Shown here: positions 1 to 9,199 of the stretch, in pieces
Layout: each line of letters begins with the position of its first letter
How positions within the stretch are numbered: the stretch's first letter is position 1
Translations under genes and position numbers: made by a program
Source: Azonexaceae bacterium
GTDB taxonomy: Bacteria; Pseudomonadota; Gammaproteobacteria; Burkholderiales; Rhodocyclaceae
Length of the DNA: 13,172 bases
Direction: 5' to 3'
Assembly (NCBI GenBank): GCA_009469665.1
Contig: SSTB01000010.1
Location: 1-13,172 of the forward strand
The notes under the pieces: generated by a model
What the model saw: the letters and a program-made list of their open reading frames with translations, nothing else
What the model was told of the DNA's origin: nothing
Databases searched by the model: none

Positions 1-975
1 GATGCGCCCCAAATTGGGATCGGAAGCAAAGAAGGCCGTCTTGACCAGGGGCGAATGGGCCACGGCGTAGGCGACTTGGCGGCATTCCTCCCGATCGCGC
101 CCGCCTTCCACCGCGACGGTAATGAACTTCGTCGCCCCCTCACCGTCCCGCACGATGGCCTGGGCCAGTTCCACCGCAACAGCGATCAGCGCATCCCGTA
201 CGACATCCCAGCCCGGCTCCCGGCCACTGACGAAGGCGGCCCCCGAAGCGCCGCTGGCCACGAGCACGAAGGAATCGTTGGTTGAGGTATCGCCGTCTAC
301 GGTGATGCTGTTGAACGAGGCATCGGCGGCTTCCCGCACCAGGGTTTCCAGAAGGGGCCGCGCGATTCCCGCATCGGTGGCGACGAAACCCAGCATGGTG
401 GCCATATTGGGCTTGATCATGCCGGCGCCCTTGGACATGCCGGTGACAGTGACCGTCCGCCCCGCCGCTTGGACTTGACGCGAGGCCGCCTTGGCGACGG
501 TGTCGGTGGTCATGATGGCGTGGGCCGCGGGGTGCCAGTTGTCGGCCTTGAGGTCGGCCTGGCAGGCGGGCAGGCCGGCGACGAGACGCTCGACGGGAAG
601 GGGCTCGAGAATGACCCCGGTGGAGAAGGGCAACACCTGCTCCGCCGTCACGCCGAGGAGTGCGGCCACCGCGGCACAGCTCGCTTGGGCCGCCTGCCGG
701 CCGGGTTCGCCGGTGCCGGCATTGGCGATTCCGGTATTGATGACCAGAGCGCGGATTTCACTGCCGGAATCCAGATGGCTGCGGCACAACTGCACCGGGG
801 CGGCGCAGAAGCGGTTCTGGGTAAACACCCCCGCGACCGTGCAGCCCGCGTCGAGGGCGATGAGGGTGAGGTCGCGCCGGTTCTTCTTGCGGATTTCCGC
901 CGCGGCGACACCGAGGCGGACACCAGGAACGGGAAAGAGCGCATCCGGAGCGGGGGTCTGGTAATTCACGGGCAT
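1..975 (-). CDS. argJ: ArgJ, bifunctional ornithine acetyltransferase / N-acetylglutamate synthase (3' end missing)
   Basis: ArgJ moves the acetyl group from N-acetylornithine to glutamate, and in bifunctional forms also uses acetyl-CoA, in the cyclic arginine pathway of the cytoplasm. The first 325 codons are visible, of a family length near 405, and the frame is open to the left edge. The start ATG (MPVNYQTP) follows a GAGGA ribosome-binding site. The self-cleavage motif [14 protein letters not shown] lies at residues 182-195; family knowledge places cleavage before Thr193, which becomes the nucleophile. The STGVI segment gives the oxyanion-hole pair Thr119-Gly120. [11 protein letters not shown] and the final visible SDPNLGRI are also typical. 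It lies downstream of secA in the same direction, separated by a 330-base gap holding an inverted-repeat element, so it may have its own promoter or depend on readthrough. Whether it is mono- or bifunctional cannot be read from the sequence. Confidence 0.97.
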   Translation of the reverse strand, partial: MPVNYQTPAPDALFPVPGVRLGVAAAEIRKKNRRDLTLIALDAGCTVAGVFTQNRFCAAPVQLCRSHLDSGSEIRALVINTGIANAGTGEPGRQAAQASCAAVAALLGVTAEQVLPFSTGVILEPLPVERLVAGLPACQADLKADNWHPAAHAIMTTDTVAKAASRQVQAAGRTVTVTGMSKGAGMIKPNMATMLGFVATDAGIARPLLETLVREAADASFNSITVDGDTSTNDSFVLVASGASGAAFVSGREPGWDVVRDALIAVAVELAQAIVRDGEGATKFITVAVEGGRDREECRQVAYAVAHSPLVKTAFFASDPNLGRI

Positions 976-1305
976 TGGCGGTCCTCGAAAGGTCAAGCGA
1001 AGCCAGCGCCAAACCGGCCGGCAACGCGAACGGGAGTCAGCTACGGCAAGGGGCCATCTAGTAGTCAGTCAGATAGGTTTGCGTAAATACTGAGGCACGC
1101 ATCCGCGCCCGGATCGCGCGAAGCGAACCGCAGCCATAGCCGAAGCTTTGGCGAGGATGTGCGACAAAGCGAGCGGGGAAGCGGGGCGGGCCGAACATCG
1201 CTGAACCTATGTGACTGACCACTCGCATAGGCAACGACGGCATCGGGACGCTGCGCTTAGGGCGCGTGCGGTAAGCGACGGGCTGCCGGTTGCTGTGAAC
1301 ACGCC
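976..1305. other. Intergenic region between secA and argJ
   Basis: This 330-base gap holds no convincing gene. It contains a segment bounded by inverted repeats at 1062-1221 and, at its secA end, a second inverted repeat at 1258-1308 that runs over the secA stop codon. The argJ ribosome-binding site lies just ahead of the argJ ATG. I could not pick a convincing sigma-70 promoter for argJ: weak -35/-10-like hexamers occur inside the left repeat arm, but none is close to consensus. I see no T-run that would make a clear intrinsic terminator for secA. Confidence 0.7.
1062..1221. repeat. Inverted-repeat-bounded element (MITE-like or dispersed repeat candidate)
   Basis: The left arm begins at 1062 and contains GTCAGTCAGATAGGTT. 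The reverse complement of the right arm, ending at 1221, contains GTCAGTCACATAGGTT. The arms match at 16 of the first 18 positions, and a GCG follows each arm after a one-base length difference. The outermost matched block carries a tandem GTCA. The interior holds an imperfect palindrome at 1139-1152 (GCCGAAGCTTTGGC, perfect if one G-T pair is allowed). It encodes no transposase. I see no clear target-site duplication. A non-autonomous mobile element or a chromosome-wide interspersed repeat is the likeliest reading, but this is inference from one copy. Confidence 0.5.

Positions 1306-1308
<3 letters not shown>
1258..1308 (-). repeat. Inverted repeat overlapping the secA stop codon
   Basis: TAGGGCGTG (minus strand, 1308 to 1300) is matched across a roughly 30-base loop by CACGCGCCCTA (1268 to 1258). 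The stem has seven base pairs, a two-base bulge and two more pairs. It begins at the secA TAG itself. No T-run follows, so it is not a standard intrinsic terminator. It could protect the 3' end of the secA mRNA, or belong to the neighbouring repeat. Confidence 0.35.
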
Positions 1309-4029
<2,721 letters not shown>

Positions 4030-4068
4030 CGCAGGAGAATAGGGGGCCGCAGAAACGGCAAAGGGGCG

Positions 4069-4077
4069 ATTCTAGCA
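4069..4077 (-). promoter_or_regulatory. Extended -10 promoter candidate for secA
   Basis: On the minus strand the sequence reads TGCTAGAAT: a TG motif one base before a near-consensus -10 hexamer. The region 16 to 19 bases upstream has no good -35 hexamer, which extended -10 promoters tolerate. Transcription would start near 4062, giving a leader of about 33 bases before the secA ATG. The same GTGCTA(G/C)AAT core precedes lpxC. Confidence 0.55.
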
Positions 4078-4097
4078 CGCCCCCCCGGCCCTAAGAT

Positions 4098-4122
4098 GAC
4101 GGTCCGCTACGGGGAAACCGTC
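4098..4122 (-). repeat. Short inverted repeat upstream of the secA promoter
   Basis: GACGGT (4098-4103) and ACCGTC (4117-4122) form a six-pair stem around a 13-base loop. It sits between the M23 stop codon and the secA -10 element. The transcript side lacks a T-run, so a standard terminator is unlikely. A protein-binding site or a weak mRNA 3' structure are the alternatives. Confidence 0.3.
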
Positions 4123-4149
4123 TGAAAGTACAGGAAAACTTCCCCCCGC

Positions 4150-5073
4150 TCAGCGGCGGCGTGCCTGGGCGTATTCCGACCCCTGCTTGAGGAAGTGGGC
4201 CGGATCCTGCGCGACGCCCAGCATACGCACCTCGAAATGCAGGTGGGAACCGGTGGAGCGCCCGGTGCTGCCCACATCGCCCAGGCGCTCACCGCGCTGC
4301 ACCATCTGTCCGACCTTGACCGCAGTCCTGGACAGGTGGGCATAGCGCGAGATCAGGCCTTCGCCGTGGTCGATGTCGATCATGTTGCCGAACTCGGGAT
4401 GGTATTCGACCGCCAGAACCACACCCCCCGCGGCGGCCACCACGGCGGTGCCGGTCTCCGCAACGAAATCGATCCCTTCGTGCATGGCACGGACGCCCGC
4501 AATGGGGTCGGCGCGGTGGCCAAAGCCAGAGCCGATGGCCCCTTCCTTCACCGGCAGTGTCGTCGGCAGGAGGCGATCCCGCACGCGCTTGTCCAGAACA
4601 CGGGCCTCGAGTTCCGCCAATTGGTCCGCCCGGCCATCCACGACCGTGGCCAGACGATCGATTTCCTTCTGCAATTCAGCCGCAGAAAGTGGAGCCACGA
4701 TCAGGGGCCCTCCCTGACCGGCGGGACGTCTCTCGTTCGCCGCCCCATCCCTCTTCACGCCGGCCAGACGATACAGGCGCTCCTCCAGGTCATCCAGTTG
4801 GAGCACCTGGGCCTGGAGTTCGCCGAGGCGGGTCGCCATGAGCTGGAGATTGTTCTGGACGAATTCCTGAGTCTGGCGGGTTTCACGCTGCTGCAGCGAA
4901 AGGACCAGTTCCTGGACCAGTGGCAGCCGCAGCTGGACCGACATCCAGGAGAAAGCCATCGACGCCGCGATGACGAGGCCGACGAAGGCGCCCACCGCGA
5001 GCAGCACATGTCGCGGCATAATGGTCAGGGTCTTGGCCGTCTTGAAACGGCCAGAGACGAGAATAATCTGCAC
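4150..5073 (-). CDS. Membrane-anchored M23 (LytM-type) peptidase
   Basis: This is a 307-residue cell-wall protein. A short cytoplasmic N-terminus leads into one membrane segment (about residues 22-43). Two probable coiled-coil stretches follow (about 50-105 and 130-165), then a LytM/M23 domain (about 180-295). The zinc and active-site residues are all present: His198 and Asp202 in HEGID, His246 in YAHL, and His277 and His279 in HLHFE. It is therefore likely to be an active DD-endopeptidase on periplasmic peptidoglycan rather than a degenerate EnvC/NlpD-type activator, though substrate cannot be read from sequence. The start is GTG, fixed by a strong AGGAGGAGGT. It diverges from the DciA-like gene with 14 bases between start codons. 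The order lpxC, DUF721, M23 peptidase, secA, argJ recurs, as far as I recall, in Pseudomonas. Confidence 0.93.
   Translation of the reverse strand: MQIILVSGRFKTAKTLTIMPRHVLLAVGAFVGLVIAASMAFSWMSVQLRLPLVQELVLSLQQRETRQTQEFVQNNLQLMATRLGELQAQVLQLDDLEERLYRLAGVKRDGAANERRPAGQGGPLIVAPLSAAELQKEIDRLATVVDGRADQLAELEARVLDKRVRDRLLPTTLPVKEGAIGSGFGHRADPIAGVRAMHEGIDFVAETGTAVVAAAGGVVLAVEYHPEFGNMIDIDHGEGLISRYAHLSRTAVKVGQMVQRGERLGDVGSTGRSTGSHLHFEVRMLGVAQDPAHFLKQGSEYAQARRR
5034..5053. repeat. Seven-base-pair inverted repeat at the 5' end of the M23 gene
   Basis: TGGCCGT (5034-5040) and ACGGCCA (5047-5053) flank a six-base loop. In the M23 mRNA it forms a hairpin at about codons 7-14. On the other strand its loop overlaps the TTGAAA proposed as the -35 of the DciA-like gene. 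It could be an operator, a translation-slowing hairpin, or chance within coding sequence. Confidence 0.3.
5042..5069 (+). promoter_or_regulatory. Weak promoter candidate for the DciA-like gene
   Basis: TTGAAA (5042-5047, five of six consensus bases) is followed after 16 bases by TAATCT (5064-5069, a poor -10). Transcription would begin around 5076, leaving only about 12 leader bases and no Shine-Dalgarno sequence. The proposal rests mainly on the -35 and on position. Confidence 0.25.
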
Positions 5074-5077
5074 GGAT

Positions 5078-5087
5078 ACCTCCTCCT
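5078..5087 (-). promoter_or_regulatory. Strong ribosome-binding site that fixes the GTG start of the M23 gene
   Basis: AGGAGGAGGT on the minus strand ends four bases before the GTG at 5073, so it decides this start over later ATGs. The site also abuts the ATG at 5088 of the divergent DciA-like gene, so the two 5' leaders, if both extend past this point, would be complementary. Confidence 0.8.
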
Positions 5088-5519
5088 ATGCCTACTTCGC
5101 CTGAGGAATTCCTCGATACCGCCGAGGGCGCAGGCAGGGTCATGGCCCATGCCCGTCTGATCCTCAAACTGGCCCGCCGGCTGGAACGCATCCTGCCGGA
5201 ACCCCTGGGCACCGTTGCCCGGGTAGCCAACTTCAAGTCGGGAAGAATCGTTATCCACGCCGAAAACGGCGCGGTCGCTGCGAAAATCCGGCAGATGGGC
5301 CCGCGATTGTGCAGCGAGTTATCGGTTGAAGGGCTCGAGTGTAACGGCATCGAGGTCAAAGTTCAACCCCGGCAAATTCCTTGGCAATCAAGGGCTTCAC
5401 AGCGGAACCCCCTTTCGGGCGGGGCCGTCGGCAGCCTGCGCGCCATCGCCACCAACCTCCCCCCGGGTCCGCTGCGGGCAGCGCTGGAGACGCTGCTGGC
5501 GCGTTCAGGAAACCCCTGA
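5088..5519 (+). CDS. DUF721 / DciA-like protein
   Basis: This 143-residue protein matches the DUF721 family (PF05258), whose studied members (DciA) help load or operate the DnaB replicative helicase in bacteria lacking DnaC. Recognition rests on the N-terminal EEFLDTAEG helix, then VANFKSGRIVIHAENGAVAAK (46-66) and IRQMGPRLCSEL (67-78). The tail (about 95-143) is less conserved apart from a final LPPGPLRAALETLLARS. The ATG at 5088 is preferred because family similarity begins at once after it; Met19 is a weaker alternative. There is no visible Shine-Dalgarno sequence. It is the only plus-strand gene in the window: divergent from the M23 gene and convergent with the small membrane gene, ending 10 bases from it. 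The link to helicase loading here is inference from family. Confidence 0.85.
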   Translation: MPTSPEEFLDTAEGAGRVMAHARLILKLARRLERILPEPLGTVARVANFKSGRIVIHAENGAVAAKIRQMGPRLCSELSVEGLECNGIEVKVQPRQIPWQSRASQRNPLSGGAVGSLRAIATNLPPGPLRAALETLLARSGNP

Positions 5520-5529
5520 GCCGCAGGCC

Positions 5530-5718
5530 TCACAGGGGAATGAGCACCACGCGCTCGAAGACGAGCAGCCCCAGAAAGACCAGGATGAACAGCAGGCCCC
5601 AGCGGGCCAGGCGCCAGGCAAATCCGAGATAGCGACGGTCGCCGGTGAAGGCGTAGGCGACGAATCCGGCGCCGACGGCAATGAGCGCAAGGATGAGCAG
5701 AAGTCGGGCGAACCACAT
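5530..5718 (-). CDS. Small two-helix membrane protein, function unknown
   Basis: The 62-residue product has two hydrophobic segments (about residues 3-23 and 40-60) joined by a short polar loop with FTGDRRYLGFAWR. The second segment is followed by an almost immediate C-terminus, ERVVLIPL. I recall similar FTGD-RYL-FAW small proteins in betaproteobacteria, so it is likely real, but no function is known to me. It starts 30 bases after the lpxC stop with a weak GGGGC-type ribosome-binding site and probably shares the lpxC transcript. Its end is 10 bases from the end of the convergent DciA-like gene, with no terminator hairpin visible between them. Confidence 0.7.
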   Translation of the reverse strand: MWFARLLLILALIAVGAGFVAYAFTGDRRYLGFAWRLARWGLLFILVFLGLLVFERVVLIPL

Positions 5719-5748
5719 GCCGGTGCCCCAGGGCGCCCCGGTCCCGGC

Positions 5749-6675
5749 TCAGACCGCCAGCTCTAGCCAGCGGGACACGCCGACCGGCGCGCGCTCGGCT
5801 TCTTCGAAGCTGACCAGTTCCCAGGCGTCGCGCCGGGCGAGCAGTTCCCGCGCCAGGAGGTTGTTCAGGCCATGGCCGGATTTGTGGGCGGAAAAGGCCG
5901 CCAGGAGGGGATGCCCGAGAAGATAGAGGTCACCGATGGCATCCAGGATCTTATGTTTGACGAACTCGTCGCCATAACGCAGACCATCGCCGTTCAGCAC
6001 CCGGAATTCGTCGAGCACGATGGCGTTTTCGAGACCGCCGCCCAGAGCGAGGCCGTTCTCCCGCAGGGTTTCCACTTCCTGCATGAAGCCGAAGGTCCGC
6101 GCCCGGGCGATTTCGCGCACGTAGGAGTGCTGGGCGAAATCCATCTCGGCGGACTGGGCGGAACGGTCGATGGCGGGGTGGTTGAAGACGATGGAAAAGG
6201 CCAGCCGGTAGCCGTCGTGGGGTTCGAAACGGGCCCATTTGTCGCCGTCCCGCACTTCGATGGGCGAGGTGACGCGGATGAATTTCTTGGCGGCACCCTG
6301 CTCCTCGATGCCGGCGGACTGGATGAGGAAGACGAAGGGCGCGGCTGAGCCGTCGAGAATGGGCACTTCCGGCGCATCGAGGTCCACCCAGGCGTTGTCG
6401 ATGCCCAGCCCGGCAAAGGCGGACATCAGGTGTTCGATGGTGCCGACGCGGATTTTTCCTTGCGGGCCGTCCTGTTCCAGGCAGGAACACATGCGGGTAT
6501 CGCCCACCAGGAGGGCATTGGCCGGCAAATCAACGGGCTCGGCCAGATCCACGCGGCGAAAGACGATGCCGGTATCCGGGGCTGCCGGACGCAGGGTCAT
6601 GGTGACCTTGACGCCGCCATGCAGACCAACGCCGCAGGCGCGGATGACGGATTTGAGCGTGCGCTGCTTCAGCAT
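5749..6675 (-). CDS. lpxC: LpxC, UDP-3-O-acyl-N-acetylglucosamine deacetylase
   Basis: LpxC removes the N-acetyl group from UDP-3-O-acyl-GlcNAc, the first committed step of lipid A synthesis, in the cytoplasm. The chosen start, [21 protein letters not shown], matches the family N-terminus and has an AAGGA ribosome-binding site six bases upstream; an in-frame extension to 6717 would run through the promoter and is rejected. The 308 residues are full length. By alignment to E. coli LpxC the zinc ligands are His82, His241 and Asp245, the catalytic base is Glu81 (in EHLMSA) and the second catalytic histidine is His268 (in SGHGLNN). It follows ftsZ but is separated from it by a terminator and its own promoter, so its expression can be set apart from the division genes. 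In enterobacteria LpxC amount is controlled by FtsH proteolysis; nothing here shows that directly. Confidence 0.98.
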   Translation of the reverse strand: MLKQRTLKSVIRACGVGLHGGVKVTMTLRPAAPDTGIVFRRVDLAEPVDLPANALLVGDTRMCSCLEQDGPQGKIRVGTIEHLMSAFAGLGIDNAWVDLDAPEVPILDGSAAPFVFLIQSAGIEEQGAAKKFIRVTSPIEVRDGDKWARFEPHDGYRLAFSIVFNHPAIDRSAQSAEMDFAQHSYVREIARARTFGFMQEVETLRENGLALGGGLENAIVLDEFRVLNGDGLRYGDEFVKHKILDAIGDLYLLGHPLLAAFSAHKSGHGLNNLLARELLARRDAWELVSFEEAERAPVGVSRWLELAV

Positions 6676-6707
6676 GCCAAGTCCTTGAATAATGTGGGAA
6701 ACGGCGC

Positions 6708-6716
6708 ATTGTAGCA
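6708..6716 (-). promoter_or_regulatory. Extended -10 promoter candidate for lpxC
   Basis: The minus strand reads TGCTACAAT, an extended -10 with one mismatch in the hexamer. The -35 region is an A-rich run without a good hexamer. Transcription would start near 6701, giving a leader of about 25 bases that includes the AAGGA site. It lies just downstream of the ftsZ terminator, as expected for a separate transcript. Confidence 0.6.
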
Positions 6717-6755
6717 CAAGGCGCCGCCCCCTTTTTCAGAGAAGGGATTTTCCCG

Positions 6756-6782
6756 AAAAACAGGCCGTCAATCGGCCTGTTT
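6756..6782 (-). terminator. Intrinsic terminator after ftsZ
   Basis: On the minus strand AAACAGGCCG, loop ATTGA, CGGCCTGTTT makes a perfect ten-pair stem that continues into a run of five T. The upstream arm is the final ftsZ codons (Lys-Gln-Ala-Asp) and the loop holds most of the TGA stop codon. The terminator therefore costs almost no extra sequence and separates the dcw transcript from lpxC. Confidence 0.9.
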
Positions 6783-7931
6783 GCGCAGGAAAGCGGGAAT
6801 GTCGTACTTCTCCACACCGCTATTGGCCAGGGCCTCGACGGTAACGTTGCGTTTACGCACCACCGCCGGCACATCGGCGATGGCGTTGTAGTCCACTGCG
6901 GTGGGGGCGACCATGTCGTGAGTCCCCGTGGCTTGCAACACCGGGGTATTGATGACCTCGAAGGTCTGGCGCTTGGCCGCCGCCTGGCCCAGGCCGGTGG
7001 CGACGACGGTGACGCGCAGGGCGTCGCCCATCAATTCGTCGTACACAGCGCCGAAGATAATGTGGGCGTCTTCCGCAGCGAAGGCCTTCACCGTGTTCAT
7101 CACCTCGTTCACTTCCTTCATCTTGAGGTTGCCACGGGAAGCCGTGATATTGACCAGCACACCGCGGGCGCCGGAAAGGTTGATGCCTTCCAGCAGGGGC
7201 GAGGCGACGGCCTGCTCGGCGGCGATGCGCGCCCGGTCGACGCCGGCAGCGACGGCAGAGCCCATCATGGCGCGGCCCATCTCGCCCATCACCGTGCGCA
7301 CGTCCTCGAAGTCGACGTTCACCAGGCCGGGGTAGGTGATGATCTCGGCGATGCCGCCCACGGCGTTCTTCAGCACGTCGTCAGCGGCGCGGAAGCATTC
7401 GTCCACCCCGGCGTCGTCGCCCATGACGTCCATCAGCTTGTCGTTGAGAATGACGATGAGGGAATCGACGTGCTTGGAGAATTCCGCGATACCGGCTTCG
7501 GCGGACTTCATGCGCTTGCCACCCTCGAAGGAGAAGGGCTTGGTCACCACGCCCACGGTGAGGATGCCCATTTCGCGCGCCACCTGGGCCACGACGGGGG
7601 CCGCGCCGGTCCCCGTGCCACCGCCCATGCCGGCCGTGATGAAGGCCATGTGGGCACCGGCGAGGGAACTGCGGATTTCTTCGCGATGGGCTTCCGCGGC
7701 GGCCTGGCCGGTCTCCGGCTTGGCGCCGGCCCCCAGCCCGGTCTTGCCCAGGGGAACCTTCACGTGGGCGGTATTGCGGGCCAGGGCCTGGGCGTCGGTG
7801 TTGGCGGCGATGAACTCCACCCCCTGCACGCCCTCCTGAATCATGTGCTCGATGGCGTTGCCGCCAGCGCCACCCACGCCGATCACCTTGATGACGGTCC
7901 CGGTCTCTTCCTTGTCGATAATTTCAAACAT
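6768..7931 (-). CDS. ftsZ: FtsZ, tubulin-like cell division GTPase
   Basis: FtsZ polymerises into the cytokinetic ring at midcell and recruits the divisome. The start MFEIIDKEETGTVIKVIGVG matches the family and follows GAGGAGA by five bases; an ATG nine codons upstream lacks support. The 387 residues include GVGGAGGNA (18-26), the tubulin signature GGGTGTG (103-109) that binds GTP phosphates, and the T7 synergy loop NVDFEDVRTVM (205-215) whose acidic residues catalyse GTP hydrolysis in the next subunit. The conserved C-terminal peptide YDIPAFLRKQAD (376-387) is the docking site for FtsA and ZipA-type partners. The linker before that peptide is short. It lies 34 bases after ftsA, same strand, and ends inside a terminator stem. 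Confidence 0.99.
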   Translation of the reverse strand: MFEIIDKEETGTVIKVIGVGGAGGNAIEHMIQEGVQGVEFIAANTDAQALARNTAHVKVPLGKTGLGAGAKPETGQAAAEAHREEIRSSLAGAHMAFITAGMGGGTGTGAAPVVAQVAREMGILTVGVVTKPFSFEGGKRMKSAEAGIAEFSKHVDSLIVILNDKLMDVMGDDAGVDECFRAADDVLKNAVGGIAEIITYPGLVNVDFEDVRTVMGEMGRAMMGSAVAAGVDRARIAAEQAVASPLLEGINLSGARGVLVNITASRGNLKMKEVNEVMNTVKAFAAEDAHIIFGAVYDELMGDALRVTVVATGLGQAAAKRQTFEVINTPVLQATGTHDMVAPTAVDYNAIADVPAVVRKRNVTVEALANSGVEKYDIPAFLRKQAD

Positions 7932-7965
7932 AGACGTCTCCTCTGAAAAAACGGTCAAACCACAC

Positions 7966-9195
7966 TCAAAAGTTCTTTGCGAACCACGATCTCATGCTGG
8001 ACAGGACGTCCTTGACGCCCTGCTTTTCCTTGATTTTCTGTCCCCGCTTGCGCTGCGCCTGGGCCTCGAGCAGCAACCCGAAGGCGGTGGAGAACCGCGG
8101 GCTCTGCACTACGTCGGCCAGGCTGCCACCGTATTTGGGGGAGCCGAGCCGTACCGGCATGTGGAATATCTCTTCGCCCAGTTCGATCATGCCGGGCATG
8201 ACGCTGGCGCCTCCGGTCAGCACGATGCCGGAGGACAGCACTTCCTCGAAGCCGGCCCGGCGCAGTTCGGACTGGATCAGTTCGTACAGCTCCTCGACCC
8301 GCGGCTGGATCACATCCGCCAGGGCGCGGCGGGAAAGCTTGCGGCTGGGGCGATCGTCCACACCGGCCACTTCCAGGGTATCGGCCGGGTCGGCCAGAGC
8401 GGAAAGAGCGCATCCATACTTGCACTTGATGTCCTCGGCTTCCCGGGTGGGAGTGCGCAAGGCCATGGCGATGTCGTTGGTGATCTGGTCTCCGGCGATG
8501 GGGATCACCGAGGTATGGCGGATCGCCCCCTGGGTCCACACGGCGATGTCGGTGGTACCGCCGCCGATGTCGATGAGGCAGATGCCGAGATCCTTCTCGT
8601 CTTCGGAAAGGGTGGCGTAGCTCGAAGCCAGGGGCTGCAGCACCAGGTCGTTCACTTCCAGGCCGCAGCGGCGCACGCACTTGACGATGTTCTGGGCCGC
8701 CGATACGGCGCCGGTAACGATATGGACCCGCACTTCGAGGCGCATGCCACTCATGCCGATGGGTTCGCGGATGCCATCCTGGCCGTCGATGACGAATTCC
8801 TGGGTGAGGATGTGCAGGATTTCCTGATCGGCCGGGATGGGCATGGCACGGGCGGTTTCGATGACGCGTTCCACGTCGGTCGGCGTCACTTCCTTGTCCT
8901 TGATCGCCACCATGCCGTTGGAGTTGAAGCTCTTGATGTGGCTCCCGGCGATACCGGTGTAGACGTCCCGCACCTTGCAGTCCGCCATCAGCTCGACTTC
9001 CTGGATGACGCGACTGATGGTGTGCACCGTCTCTTCGATGTTGACCACGACGCCCTTTTTCAGCCCACGGGAGTCCTGCGACCCCATGCCTATGACGCTG
9101 AGCCGTCCTTCCGGTGTAATTTCCGCTACCAGGGCGACGATTTTCGACGTGCCGATATCGAGGCCGACCACCAGATCCTTGTTGTCCCTGCTCAT
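7966..9195 (-). CDS. ftsA: FtsA, actin-like membrane tether of the Z ring
   Basis: FtsA links FtsZ polymers to the inner membrane and recruits later division proteins. The 409 residues contain the actin-fold nucleotide motifs: phosphate 1 DIGTSK (13-18), phosphate 2 IDIGGGTTD (208-216) and adenosine motif VLTGGASVMPG (325-335). The FtsA-specific 1C subdomain falls between the first two. The C-terminal stretch KDVLSSMRSWFAKNF (395-409) is the amphipathic membrane-targeting helix. The ATG is preceded by AGGGA and lies only four bases after the ftsQ stop, so translation may be coupled to ftsQ. Length and motifs are ordinary for the family. Confidence 0.98.
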   Translation of the reverse strand: MSRDNKDLVVGLDIGTSKIVALVAEITPEGRLSVIGMGSQDSRGLKKGVVVNIEETVHTISRVIQEVELMADCKVRDVYTGIAGSHIKSFNSNGMVAIKDKEVTPTDVERVIETARAMPIPADQEILHILTQEFVIDGQDGIREPIGMSGMRLEVRVHIVTGAVSAAQNIVKCVRRCGLEVNDLVLQPLASSYATLSEDEKDLGICLIDIGGGTTDIAVWTQGAIRHTSVIPIAGDQITNDIAMALRTPTREAEDIKCKYGCALSALADPADTLEVAGVDDRPSRKLSRRALADVIQPRVEELYELIQSELRRAGFEEVLSSGIVLTGGASVMPGMIELGEEIFHMPVRLGSPKYGGSLADVVQSPRFSTAFGLLLEAQAQRKRGQKIKEKQGVKDVLSSMRSWFAKNF

Positions 9196-9199
9196 GTCC

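Noticed and set aside
4104..4149. Possible terminator after the M23 gene (GGGGAA and TTCCCC arms)
   Set aside because: The stem is short, the loop long, and no T-run follows on the minus strand.
5103..5114. Perfect 12-base palindrome GAGGAATTCCTC
   Set aside because: It encodes conserved Glu-Glu-Phe-Leu of the DciA-like protein, so coding alone explains it; a 12-base palindrome is weak evidence for an operator.
6676..6717. In-frame 14-codon extension of lpxC
   Set aside because: It would run through the -10 promoter and ribosome-binding site, and LpxC proteins begin at the M-K-Q-R-T-L motif.
7932..7958. In-frame nine-codon extension of ftsZ
   Set aside because: The GAGGAGA site is placed correctly for the ATG at 7931, and family members start at MFEI.
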